In this document: positions 9,031-16,564 of the stretch, piece after piece
Layout of the letters: each line of letters opens with the position of its first letter
How positions within the stretch are numbered: position 1 is the first letter of the stretch
Position numbers and translations under genes: made by a program
Notes under the pieces: model-generated
Database searches by the model: none
What the model saw: the letters and a program-made list of their open reading frames with translations, nothing else
Told to the model about the DNA's origin: nothing
Assembly: GCA_039806065.1 (NCBI GenBank)
Contig: JBDKJS010000166.1
Span: 1-37,275 of the forward strand
DNA from: JBDKJS01 sp039806065
GTDB taxonomy: Bacteria > Bacteroidota > Bacteroidia > AKYH767-A > 2013-40CM-41-45
Direction: 5' to 3'
DNA: 37,275 nt

Positions 9031-10044
9031 TTAAATTGTTAAACCGCTAATGATAAATGAACTTACAAGCCCTATGAGCAGGGTAAGTAGGTAAACAAAT
9101 AAATAAGTAGTGAATTTTAGTAATCTTTTTAGCCAATGTTCTGGGTATGCTTTGCGGAATGCTAAAAACAGATAGGTTCCTATAATGATATATCCAAAGG
9201 TATTGATCCAATCGGGAATAGTGATTATGAAATTGATGAGAAAAATAAAACTCCAAAACAAAAAAATAAAGGAATGAATGTGCAGTGTAAAAACAAGATG
9301 GAAAAGATAGTAAATTCGTTTTCTCCAATAGAGCAGCTTTAAAATAATGGCCATCAAAGGTATGAGCACGAACATTAATTTGGGAATTTTAGCAAGGGTG
9401 CTGGTTAGTAATGAGGCAATGAAATTATTAGTGCCGCTTTCGCGGGCTTTGGCTGCTTGCAAAAGTAAAATATTGGTAAAGAATGATGGCTTTGATTCCA
9501 TGGGCAATTTAGCAACACTGTCTTTATAATTTTGAAGCGTTGAGGAAACAGGATAAACCTTTTCAAACCAGTTGATGCTATCCAAAGTATTTTCTTCTAG
9601 GGTAGTATTGGTTATGCTATCTGGTAAGGTTGATTCATTATCCAATTTAATCGAACTATTTAATCCTGATTCAGTATTCATTTCAAAATGCAATGTGGAA
9701 AAATTGGATTTCCGTTGCAATTCAATTTTTTTGTACTGTTGGTTGAGGTATAGAAAAAAATAAATTAAACTTATAAAAATATATAATTGAAAGGGGTGGA
9801 TATATTTTGCGCGCCTTCCATTCCAAAATTCTGTAGTTAAAAAACCTGGTTTTGTAAGAAGGGGTTTAAGGCTGCTAAAAAATTTTCCATCGGCATGGAA
9901 GTAGTGTCCAATTAAGTGAAGCAAGGCATGCCAAGCATTTTCGTTAAGTGCTACATTTTTCTGTCCGCAATAAGAGCAAAAGGTTTCTTCCACGTGAAAC
10001 CCACAATTGAGACAATTTTTTTCTTTTCTAAGTTGGTCGCTCAT
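9031..10044 (-). CDS. DUF3667 zinc-ribbon membrane protein
   Basis: The protein has 337 residues. It begins with a four-cysteine zinc ribbon (Cys11, Cys14, Cys23, Cys26), followed by the DUF3667 pattern (LTKPGFLTTEFWNGRRAKYI) leading into a first membrane segment near residue 85. A soluble, probably extracytoplasmic loop of about 120 residues follows, and then a cluster of four membrane helices from about residue 220. The family is widespread in Bacteroidota and has no assigned function. It is the first gene of a tight run with the MFS transporter and the LutA-like protein. It starts about 48 bases after the hemE stop. TACTTTTC just upstream resembles, but does not match, the -7 box. Confidence 0.88.
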   Translation of the reverse strand: MSDQLRKEKNCLNCGFHVEETFCSYCGQKNVALNENAWHALLHLIGHYFHADGKFFSSLKPLLTKPGFLTTEFWNGRRAKYIHPFQLYIFISLIYFFLYLNQQYKKIELQRKSNFSTLHFEMNTESGLNSSIKLDNESTLPDSITNTTLEENTLDSINWFEKVYPVSSTLQNYKDSVAKLPMESKPSFFTNILLLQAAKARESGTNNFIASLLTSTLAKIPKLMFVLIPLMAIILKLLYWRKRIYYLFHLVFTLHIHSFIFLFWSFIFLINFIITIPDWINTFGYIIIGTYLFLAFRKAYPEHWLKRLLKFTTYLFVYLLTLLIGLVSSFIISGLTI

Positions 10045-10092
10045 TGAGCGAAAAGTATAAAATTAAATTGTACTTATCACAAAGCATCATAA

Positions 10093-11121
10093 TTACTTTG
10101 AACCATGTCGATAGGCTTTTACCGTATCTACAAATAATTTCACTTTCGATTTTTCTAAATCGGGGTAAAGGCCATGCCCGAGGTTTGCTATATGACCGCT
10201 AGGGCCAAAATCATGTAGCATCTTTTCCGTTTGCTGTACTATGGTGGCTTCATCGGCATAGAGCAGACAAGGATCTGCATTGCCTTGTAAAACCTTATTT
10301 GCTAGGAGCACTTTGCTTTCAGCAATATCCATATTCCAATCAAGACCCACTACATTGCAGCTTAATTTATTCAAAGATGCACGGGCAAAGAAAGCCCCTT
10401 TAGCAAAAACTGTGGTTGGCACAGTAGTGATGGCATCGGTGATTTGTTTAATATATTCAATTGAAAATTCGTTGTATTGCATAGGTGATAACACCCCTGC
10501 CCAAGAGTCGAAGAGTTGAATTAAATTGACACCTGCGGCTACTTGTGTTTTAATATAAGCAATCGTTGTATCAGTAATCATTTGAAGAAGTTGATGCGCC
10601 AAGGTAGGGTTAGTGTATAATAATTGCTTGGCTTTACTAAAAGTTTTGCTCCCTTTCCCTTCAACCATATAGGCAAACAGGGTCCATGGGGCACCAGCAA
10701 ATCCAATTAGAGGAACGGCATGATCAAGGTTTTTTTTAGTAAGGGCTATGGCATCAGCTACATACTTTATTTCAGAACCATCGCTTACATGGATGCGGGC
10801 TAGATCAGCTTCAGTGGCAATGGTATGTTCAAACCAAGGTCCCATAGCTTCCACCATTTTATAAGGCAAGCCCATTGCCTCTGGCACCACTAGAATATCA
10901 GAAAAAATAATGGCCGCATCTACTCCTAAAATGGTTACCGGTTGGATGGTAACTTCTGCTGCAAATTCTGGATTCTTAACCATTTCAATAAATCCACCAG
11001 CATTCATTCTTACGGCTCTGTATTCTGGCAATACCCTTCCTGCTTGGCGCATTAGCCATACCGGGGTGCGTTCAGTACTTTCTCCTCTTGCCGTTCTTAA
11101 AAGTAAATCATTTTTTAACAT
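10093..11121 (-). CDS. hemE: Uroporphyrinogen decarboxylase
   Basis: The enzyme removes four carboxyl groups from uroporphyrinogen III to give coproporphyrinogen III in haem synthesis, in the cytoplasm. The 342 residues match the family length. The N-terminal signature TPVWLMRQAGRVLPEYRAVR carries the substrate-binding arginines. The segment AAIIFSDILVVPEAMG carries the catalytic aspartate, and GFAGAPWTLFAYMVEG is also typical. An in-frame ATG at 11154 would add 11 residues, but I prefer the ATG at 11121. It gives the family N terminus (MLKNDLLLRTARGE), and a TAnnTTTG box sits immediately upstream of it. The longer start would place that promoter box inside the coding region. Confidence 0.96.
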   Translation of the reverse strand: MLKNDLLLRTARGESTERTPVWLMRQAGRVLPEYRAVRMNAGGFIEMVKNPEFAAEVTIQPVTILGVDAAIIFSDILVVPEAMGLPYKMVEAMGPWFEHTIATEADLARIHVSDGSEIKYVADAIALTKKNLDHAVPLIGFAGAPWTLFAYMVEGKGSKTFSKAKQLLYTNPTLAHQLLQMITDTTIAYIKTQVAAGVNLIQLFDSWAGVLSPMQYNEFSIEYIKQITDAITTVPTTVFAKGAFFARASLNKLSCNVVGLDWNMDIAESKVLLANKVLQGNADPCLLYADEATIVQQTEKMLHDFGPSGHIANLGHGLYPDLEKSKVKLFVDTVKAYRHGSK

Positions 11122-11125
11122 TTTG

Positions 11126-11133
11126 CAAAGATA
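11126..11133 (-). promoter_or_regulatory. Bacteroidota -7 box TATCTTTG before hemE
   Basis: On the minus strand TATCTTTG ends 4 bases before the hemE ATG. With the transcription start a few bases after the box, the mRNA would begin at or next to the ATG. No convincing -33 TTG is seen at the usual distance. Confidence 0.5.
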
Positions 11134-11213
11134 GGGCTTAAAGTGCGAGCACACGCATTTTACCTATAGGCTAAATAAAATATTTAATATCTATCACTCA
11201 AATGTCAGAATAT

Positions 11214-12971
11214 TTAAAAATAATTAATTACACCAAAGTGTACTTTGCTATTTCTAAATTGAATTGGATTGCCCTGTTGTGAACCGAGTGCATAATTTAC
11301 ACTAAGGATTCCCAATTTTGTTTCAAAGGCCACTCCGGTGCCCAAACCATATGGCGCATCATTAACCGTGGCATTCAAGCTTTTTCGTTCATACCAAGCT
11401 TTATTGAAAAATAAAGTGAAATAAGAATTTTGCTCAAGTAGAAAACGATAAGATAAGGTACTAATCAAATAGCTTGAAGCAAAAATACTCTCTTCATCGA
11501 AGCCTCTAAGTGATTTGAGTCCTCCAATCCTAAAATATTCATTTTCGAATGTGTTTACTTCTTGATATTGGTATGCTGCATTAACGGAAAAATTAAAAAT
11601 GTTTCGTCCTTTGATAGGCGTAAAAAAATCAAATTTTAATTCAGCTATATAATTGGTGCTCAATAATTGAAGACTATCATAAAGCACTGGATTTACTTCC
11701 TTGTTTTTTGAAATTTTTCTATTTCCAACGGTAGCTGTTGTATTGATTATGAAACCGGAAGAAGGATTGATTCTATAATCTAAATTTTCCAGATTAAAAC
11801 TTAGTCCATAGCCCGTAGTTTTTATATCAGCATAGGGGGGAAGTGAGGAACTGTTTCTCAAAGCCTTTGGGCTTAGCAACGAACTTTCTTTTACATTTAC
11901 AAAACCCTTTAAATAGTTATTTCCTTTTAGCTGATAAATAATGCCTAGGTTTTGAATCACGTCTAAGAATAAAGTATCACGTTTATAAACATTGAGTGCA
12001 GCATCAATCCCTATAGGTAGGTTTAAAATAAACGGGTAAATAAAGCGCGCTTTCAAATCTTGACTTCTAGGGGGCAATGCTCGCCAGTTGAAATCAATAA
12101 TCTCGGCACGTTTGAATGAATTTTGCAAACGCAAACGAAGCTCACCTGTGAGATTGTATTTACCTGGTTCGTTTTCGCGCGGTAAAAGACCCACCACACC
12201 ATCAAATTGGGAAGCTTTCTTGGCTTCCAAAAACAGTTCTAATATGGTTTGTTTTTCATTGAATAAAATCCTGTGCTTTACTTTTTCTTTAAGAAAAGGA
12301 AGCTCTTTTAGTCTATTGGTAATTTTTGATATGAGTAGTTCATTGTATACATCACCATTTTTTATACCAAGGTAATTTTGCAAATAGGCTGGTGCCACCA
12401 CTGTATTGAAACGTTGTATAACACTATCCATAATTATAAACTTTTGTTTATCCAGTACCAAATCAACGCTTACTTGATCTTTATTGATAGCAACATTTTT
12501 AGTGGTAACCACAGCAAATGGAAATCCCTTATTCTCACAATTTTTTAAAATTGCATCAATGCTTTTATCAAGTAATGAGGTATTTATTTTCTTTTTATTA
12601 ATGGAATTGCTGCGCAGTCCACTGCCTTGAAGCCAATAATCATCTATGCCATTAGCATTAATGGTAAAAGATTGAAATGGTTGTCCGGAAAAAAGCTGCA
12701 AAGTAATGATGGTGTCGCCTATTGTAAATGAATCAATACTGGCTGCAATAAAACCATGCTTCAATAATCCCTGATGAAGTTCTTTAATAATGGTTTTTAA
12801 TTGTGATGTATCAACAAGTGGCGTTTTTTTATCGATAATTTCATCTGCTATTTTTCTGGCAGCTGCATTATTTTGTTCATGATGCTGAATGATTATGGCA
12901 TAAGCACGACCTTCTAATTGGAAGGGCAATAGAAAGAGTAAAAAAATTACTAGCACTTTTACTAATCTCAT
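11214..12971 (-). CDS. Omp85/BamA-TamA type outer-membrane protein
   Basis: The 585-residue protein starts with a signal peptide (MRLVKVLVIFLLFLLPFQLEGRAYA). About 230 residues of POTRA-like alpha/beta segments follow, then a beta-barrel of about 300 residues. The Omp85 hallmark appears as IGGLKSLRGFDEES, with the RGF tripeptide of the barrel-plugging loop, and the chain ends in an aromatic residue (INYF). It is shorter than BamA (about 800 residues) and lacks the five-POTRA array, so it is more like TamA or a lineage-specific Omp85 protein. No TamB gene is adjacent. It is likely to assist insertion or export of envelope proteins, but the client is unknown. The minus-strand gap of about 90 bases to hemE holds no terminator. 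Confidence 0.82.
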   Translation of the reverse strand: MRLVKVLVIFLLFLLPFQLEGRAYAIIIQHHEQNNAAARKIADEIIDKKTPLVDTSQLKTIIKELHQGLLKHGFIAASIDSFTIGDTIITLQLFSGQPFQSFTINANGIDDYWLQGSGLRSNSINKKKINTSLLDKSIDAILKNCENKGFPFAVVTTKNVAINKDQVSVDLVLDKQKFIIMDSVIQRFNTVVAPAYLQNYLGIKNGDVYNELLISKITNRLKELPFLKEKVKHRILFNEKQTILELFLEAKKASQFDGVVGLLPRENEPGKYNLTGELRLRLQNSFKRAEIIDFNWRALPPRSQDLKARFIYPFILNLPIGIDAALNVYKRDTLFLDVIQNLGIIYQLKGNNYLKGFVNVKESSLLSPKALRNSSSLPPYADIKTTGYGLSFNLENLDYRINPSSGFIINTTATVGNRKISKNKEVNPVLYDSLQLLSTNYIAELKFDFFTPIKGRNIFNFSVNAAYQYQEVNTFENEYFRIGGLKSLRGFDEESIFASSYLISTLSYRFLLEQNSYFTLFFNKAWYERKSLNATVNDAPYGLGTGVAFETKLGILSVNYALGSQQGNPIQFRNSKVHFGVINYF

Positions 12972-13045
12972 AGCCGACTCAATATTAAGTAAATTAGTGG
13001 TTCTTTAAAATCATCACCATTCATGTTTTGAATTACTTTTATAAC

Positions 13046-13082
13046 AAAAAAGCTGCTCCATTTCTAATGAACGAAGCAGCTC
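13046..13082 (-). terminator. Rho-independent terminator after the BI-1 gene
   Basis: On the minus strand AGCTGCTTCGTT pairs with AATGGAGCAGCT (seven perfect pairs, then pairs including two G-U) around a short loop, and six T residues follow. It begins about 22 bases after the BI-1 stop codon. Confidence 0.8.
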
Positions 13083-13103
13083 GAGTATATATTTAGATAA
13101 TAA

Positions 13104-13838
13104 TTAGTCTCTCCGATTGCCAAACAATCTTAATAGGGCAAGGAATAGATTAATAAAATCCATGTAAAGTGTTAGGGCTCCCATAATGCTAATTTTAGTA
13201 CTTTCTTCAGTACCATCTTGTACTTGGCTACCTATATTTTTTAATTTCTGCACATCATAAGCGGTAAGCCCTGTAAATACAATTACAGAAATGATGCTGA
13301 TGATGTAACCCATTTTATCACTTTTGAGGAACATATTGATAAGGCTGGCTACCACTATTCCAATTAAGGCCATCATTAGGATGGATCCTAATTTTGTTAA
13401 ATCTGTATTAGTAGTATAGCCAACTAGGGCCATTAAACCAAACATGCCGGCAGTGGCGCCAAAAACGCCTGCAATACTAGCCTGGGTATATGCTAGGAAA
13501 ATAAAGCTCAAACTCATTCCGGTGAGCACCGCATAAAGTAGAAAAACACCGATCAGTGCTGTGGAAGATAATTTTTGAAATCCAAATCCCATAAGCATTA
13601 CTAAGCCAAGCGGAGCAAACATCACAATCCATCCTAGAATAGTAGGCTTGCCTACTTCTAAATTTAATAAATACTGTAAGTAAGATGTATCAGTTCCAAA
13701 GATATAGGCCGTAATGGCAGAGATGGCAAGGGCGCCAGCCATCCAGCTGAATACATTTGCCATAAAGGTGCGGCTCACCGTAGCTGAAGCTATGCCGGGT
13801 TGAGCATTGTTTGAAAGGTTCCAATTGTTTTCCATCAT
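13104..13838 (-). CDS. Bax inhibitor-1 / YccA family membrane protein
   Basis: The 244-residue protein has about seven membrane helices. The pattern ATVSRTFMANVFSWMAGALA at the start and the C-terminal MGALTLYMDFINLFLALLRL are typical of the BI-1 (UPF0005/YbhL-YccA) family. Bacterial homologues such as BsYetJ are pH-sensitive calcium-leak channels, and YccA modulates the FtsH protease. Which role applies here is not shown. Two adjacent ATG codons (13838 and 13835) are possible starts. The gene follows folE on the minus strand after 44 bases and has its own terminator. Confidence 0.93.
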   Translation of the reverse strand: MMENNWNLSNNAQPGIASATVSRTFMANVFSWMAGALAISAITAYIFGTDTSYLQYLLNLEVGKPTILGWIVMFAPLGLVMLMGFGFQKLSSTALIGVFLLYAVLTGMSLSFIFLAYTQASIAGVFGATAGMFGLMALVGYTTNTDLTKLGSILMMALIGIVVASLINMFLKSDKMGYIISIISVIVFTGLTAYDVQKLKNIGSQVQDGTEESTKISIMGALTLYMDFINLFLALLRLFGNRRD

Positions 13839-13882
13839 TTATTTTTTTTTAGTTGTATCAAAAATTAAACCAAGCTTTAAAG

Positions 13883-14467
13883 TTAAGAAAGTTTGGCAGC
13901 AATTAAACGTAAAAATTCTGAACGAGTTGTGTCTTTTTCAAATTCACCTGTAAAAGCGCTGGTGGTAGTTACTGAATTCTGTTTTTGTACGCCTCTCATA
14001 GCCATGCATAAATGATGACATTCTATCACCACTGCTACACCATGTGGTTTTAGCGCAGATTTTATACAATCCAATATTTCGGTAGTTAGCCTTTCTTGAA
14101 CTTGAAGTCTGCGAGCAAATGCATCAACAATTCGAGGTATTTTACTCAAACCTACAATTTTTCCATTAGGTATATAAGCTATGTGTGCTTTTCCAAAGAA
14201 GGGCAGTAAGTGATGTTCGCAAAGTGAGTACACTTCAATATCTTTTACTACTACCATTTCATTATAATCCTCATCAAACAATGCTGATTTTAATATTTCA
14301 GTAGGATTTATTTGATAGCCATGAAGTAAAAATTCAAAAGCCTTAGCAGCTCTTTCAGGAGTCTTAAGCAACCCATCTCGCTCAGTATTTTCACCACTTA
14401 TTTGAATAATTTCCTTGTAACGGGCAGCTAGCGAGGCAATCTTATTTTCATTATTTTGATGGTCCAT
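13883..14467 (-). CDS. folE: GTP cyclohydrolase I
   Basis: It converts GTP to 7,8-dihydroneopterin triphosphate, the first step to folate, tetrahydrobiopterin and queuosine, in the cytoplasm. The 194 residues fit the single-domain zinc-dependent FolE. The zinc ligands are Cys83 and His86 in SLCEHHLLPFFG, and Cys154 in CHHLCMAMRG. The segment KIVGLSKIPRIVDAFARRLQ is highly conserved. The gene begins 5 bases after the stop of the pterin synthase gene, so the two form an operon in which the upstream enzyme uses the FolE product. Confidence 0.97.
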   Translation of the reverse strand: MDHQNNENKIASLAARYKEIIQISGENTERDGLLKTPERAAKAFEFLLHGYQINPTEILKSALFDEDYNEMVVVKDIEVYSLCEHHLLPFFGKAHIAYIPNGKIVGLSKIPRIVDAFARRLQVQERLTTEILDCIKSALKPHGVAVVIECHHLCMAMRGVQKQNSVTTTSAFTGEFEKDTTRSEFLRLIAAKLS

Positions 14468-14472
14468 AAATT

Positions 14473-14883
14473 TTAACCGAGATATTCAACAAAGTTTTTT
14501 TCTGTTTCTTGAATTTTAATGGAATGAAGTTGGCAACCCAAGGCAGCTATCGGTTTTTCAATTTCTTTCCAAAAGGCAATTGCCAATACTTCTGTGCTAG
14601 TATATTTGTCTTTCAAAAAATCGACATCAAGATTCAGGTTTTTATGATCTACTTTTTCAATGATAAATTCCTTGATGATTCGGCTCACATCACTTAAGTT
14701 TGTTACAAAGCCAGTTTCCTCATTTACTTCTCCTTTAACGGTAACCCAAAGCACATAATTGTGGCCATGCCAATTAGGATTTGAACATTTTCCAAAAGTA
14801 TGGTAATTTTTTTCTTGACTCCAATCAGCTCGCGCCAATTTGTGGGCTGAGCTAAATTGTTCCTTACGTGTAATAAAAATCAT
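14473..14883 (-). CDS. queD: 6-pyruvoyl/6-carboxy-tetrahydropterin synthase family protein
   Basis: This 136-residue T-fold enzyme acts on dihydroneopterin triphosphate. Zinc ligands are His14 (SSAHKL), His39 and His41 (HGHNY). The catalytic cysteine is Cys33, and Glu126 (KIQETEKN) would anchor the pterin. The spacing C-x5-HGH (GKCSNPNWHGHNY) is the one of eukaryotic-type 6-pyruvoyl-tetrahydropterin synthase, often called PTPS-II. The queuosine enzyme QueD normally has C-x3-HGH. The symbol queD follows common database usage for the family and is therefore uncertain. The gene has its own promoter box and is followed after 5 bases by folE. No queC, queE or sepiapterin reductase gene is in the window to settle the pathway. 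Confidence 0.88.
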   Translation of the reverse strand: MIFITRKEQFSSAHKLARADWSQEKNYHTFGKCSNPNWHGHNYVLWVTVKGEVNEETGFVTNLSDVSRIIKEFIIEKVDHKNLNLDVDFLKDKYTSTEVLAIAFWKEIEKPIAALGCQLHSIKIQETEKNFVEYLG

Positions 14884-14887
14884 GGGT

Positions 14888-14918
14888 CAAAGGTACGTTT
14901 TAATTAGGCACTTAACAA
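14888..14918 (-). promoter_or_regulatory. Bacteroidota promoter of the pterin synthase-folE operon
   Basis: On the minus strand a -33 TTG (14918-14916) and a -7 TACCTTTG (14895-14888) are 20 bases apart, the expected spacing for the Bacteroidota sigma factor. The -7 box ends 4 bases before the ATG at 14883. This is one of the two most complete promoters in the window. Confidence 0.65.
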
Positions 14919-15087
14919 GCAGGTTTAAGGCTATTGTGAGCGTTATTCATTGTACGTGAAGCACTTATTATTTCTTTACAAATTACTTCTTTTTACAGTG
15001 TTAAACTTTTTACTAGCAGCGTCAAATCTTTTTCTTAGAACAAGATTGATTTTATTTAGTTTTAGTTTTATTATCTAAATATAAGAT

Positions 15088-15095
15088 TAGGTTTG
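15088..15095 (+). promoter_or_regulatory. Bacteroidota -7 box TAGGTTTG before mqnB
   Basis: TAGGTTTG is followed by CAGC and then the mqnB ATG at 15100, again a 4-base spacing. A clear -33 TTG is not seen. The rest of the 216-base divergent gap (14884-15099) is AT-rich and contains no other recognisable element apart from the pterin synthase promoter. Confidence 0.5.
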
Positions 15096-15099
15096 CAGC

Positions 15100-15726
15100 A
15101 TGAATGAAATATTATTGGTAACTGCTACTGCATTAGAAATGGAGCAGCTCCAGTTTTATAAAACTTGTAAAGGCTACAAATGGCAAAGGGCAGTATGTGG
15201 TGTAGGGTCTATGCTGCACAGTTGGCAGCTTCGCGATTCGATGCTAGAAAGGCAACCTCAGCTTATTGTTCAGGCCGGCATAGCAGGAGCCATAGATACT
15301 ACACTTGTCATAGGTGAAGTGGTGGAAGTAATAAGTGACGAGTTATTCGATCTAGGAGTAGAAGACCATCAAGCATTCAAACCGTTGTATTCTTTAGGAT
15401 TGTTGGAATATGAAAATCAAGTTTTTGATAATGCTAACAAACACAGATGGAATAATAACCTAAAAAAGGTAGCTGGAATAACTGTAAATACAGCACATGG
15501 TAATCAATACAGCATAGATGCCTTGAAGCGAAGCACCGCAGCCCAAGTGGAGACCATGGAAGGCGCAGCTGTTTTTTTTGCTGGCAAAAGATTGAATATA
15601 CCAGTGATGCAAATTCGCGCTATTAGCAATCATGTGGTACCAAGAAATAGAAGCGAGTGGAACATACCATTAGCACTCCAAGAATTAAATAAAGCCTTAG
15701 AAAAAATTTTTTATGCGTCTATCTGA
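15100..15726 (+). CDS. mqnB: Futalosine hydrolase
   Basis: It releases hypoxanthine from futalosine, giving dehypoxanthine futalosine in the futalosine branch of menaquinone synthesis. The 208 residues have the nucleoside phosphorylase/MTAN fold. The segment IVQAGIAGAID carries the nucleoside-binding glycines. VETMEGAAVFF carries the ME motif that contacts the ribose. IRAISNHV carries the base-binding region (the conserved Asp of MTAN is Asn here, as in futalosine hydrolases). The identification is strengthened by mqnD, which overlaps it by 14 bases. MTA/SAH nucleosidase is the alternative, but the neighbour argues against it. Confidence 0.93.
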   Translation: MNEILLVTATALEMEQLQFYKTCKGYKWQRAVCGVGSMLHSWQLRDSMLERQPQLIVQAGIAGAIDTTLVIGEVVEVISDELFDLGVEDHQAFKPLYSLGLLEYENQVFDNANKHRWNNNLKKVAGITVNTAHGNQYSIDALKRSTAAQVETMEGAAVFFAGKRLNIPVMQIRAISNHVVPRNRSEWNIPLALQELNKALEKIFYASI

Positions 15727-16561
15727 TTTGAGTTTAGGAATTAGCCCATGTCCTAATGATACTTTCGCTTTTCATGCCCTACTGCATCAACTGCTCGAAA
15801 TGAAGCAAATGCCATCTGCCTTAATTATTGATGATATTGAAAAGCTGAATAAACTTTCCTTGCGGCACACTTTGGATATTTCAAAAATTAGCTTTGCTGC
15901 CTATCCATTCATTGCGGATCATTATCAAATATTAAGCAGTGGTGCGGCTTTGGGAAGGGGAGTGGGGCCGTTATTGGTATGTGCCAAGGAAAAATTAGAT
16001 CTGCTAAAAAATGGAATAGGCCAACACTTAAAAATAGGGATTCCAGGAGAGCATACTACTGCTAATTTTTTACTTAAGCATTTTTATAAGGATTGTACAA
16101 CAGTTGAATTGCTATTTTCAGATGTGGCGAAGGCAATAAAAAATGAAAGTGTAGATGCTGGCTTATTAATTCATGAAGGCAGATTCACCTATGAAAAAGA
16201 GGGGCTTGCTCTCATTGCAGATTTAGGTACAAAGTGGGAAGAAGCCTATCAAATGCCTATACCACTGGGAGCCATTGTTGTAAAACGAATACTGCCCTAT
16301 GAATTAAAATTACTAATAGCACATCAGTTACGTGAAAGTATCTTTTTTGCGCGCAATAATCCGCAGGCCAGTGCCTCTTTTGTTTCGGCCTATGCCCAAG
16401 AGATGAGCGAATCAGTGAGGCAACAGCATATAGATCTTTATGTAAACGAACATACGCTTCAATTAGCTGAAACAGATAAGCAAGCTATCTTAAAATTGCT
16501 TAATGCTCACCAGCAGCAAAATAATTTACCTAATTTTGGACCTGATATTTTTATTGGATAA
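15713..16561 (+). CDS. mqnD: 1,4-dihydroxy-6-naphthoate synthase
   Basis: It converts cyclic dehypoxanthine futalosine to 1,4-dihydroxy-6-naphthoate in the futalosine menaquinone route. The 282 residues form a periplasmic-binding-protein-like fold. The family N terminus LGISPCPNDTFAFHALLH is clear, as are EHTTANFLLK and ALLIHEG-like segments (here GLLIHEGRFTY). The ATG at 15713 lies inside the end of mqnB (14-base overlap), so the two are translated together. hldD follows after 3 bases. The other genes of the route (mqnA, mqnC, mqnE) are not in the window. Confidence 0.96.
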   Translation: MRLSDLSLGISPCPNDTFAFHALLHQLLEMKQMPSALIIDDIEKLNKLSLRHTLDISKISFAAYPFIADHYQILSSGAALGRGVGPLLVCAKEKLDLLKNGIGQHLKIGIPGEHTTANFLLKHFYKDCTTVELLFSDVAKAIKNESVDAGLLIHEGRFTYEKEGLALIADLGTKWEEAYQMPIPLGAIVVKRILPYELKLLIAHQLRESIFFARNNPQASASFVSAYAQEMSESVRQQHIDLYVNEHTLQLAETDKQAILKLLNAHQQQNNLPNFGPDIFIG

Positions 16562-16564
16562 TCC

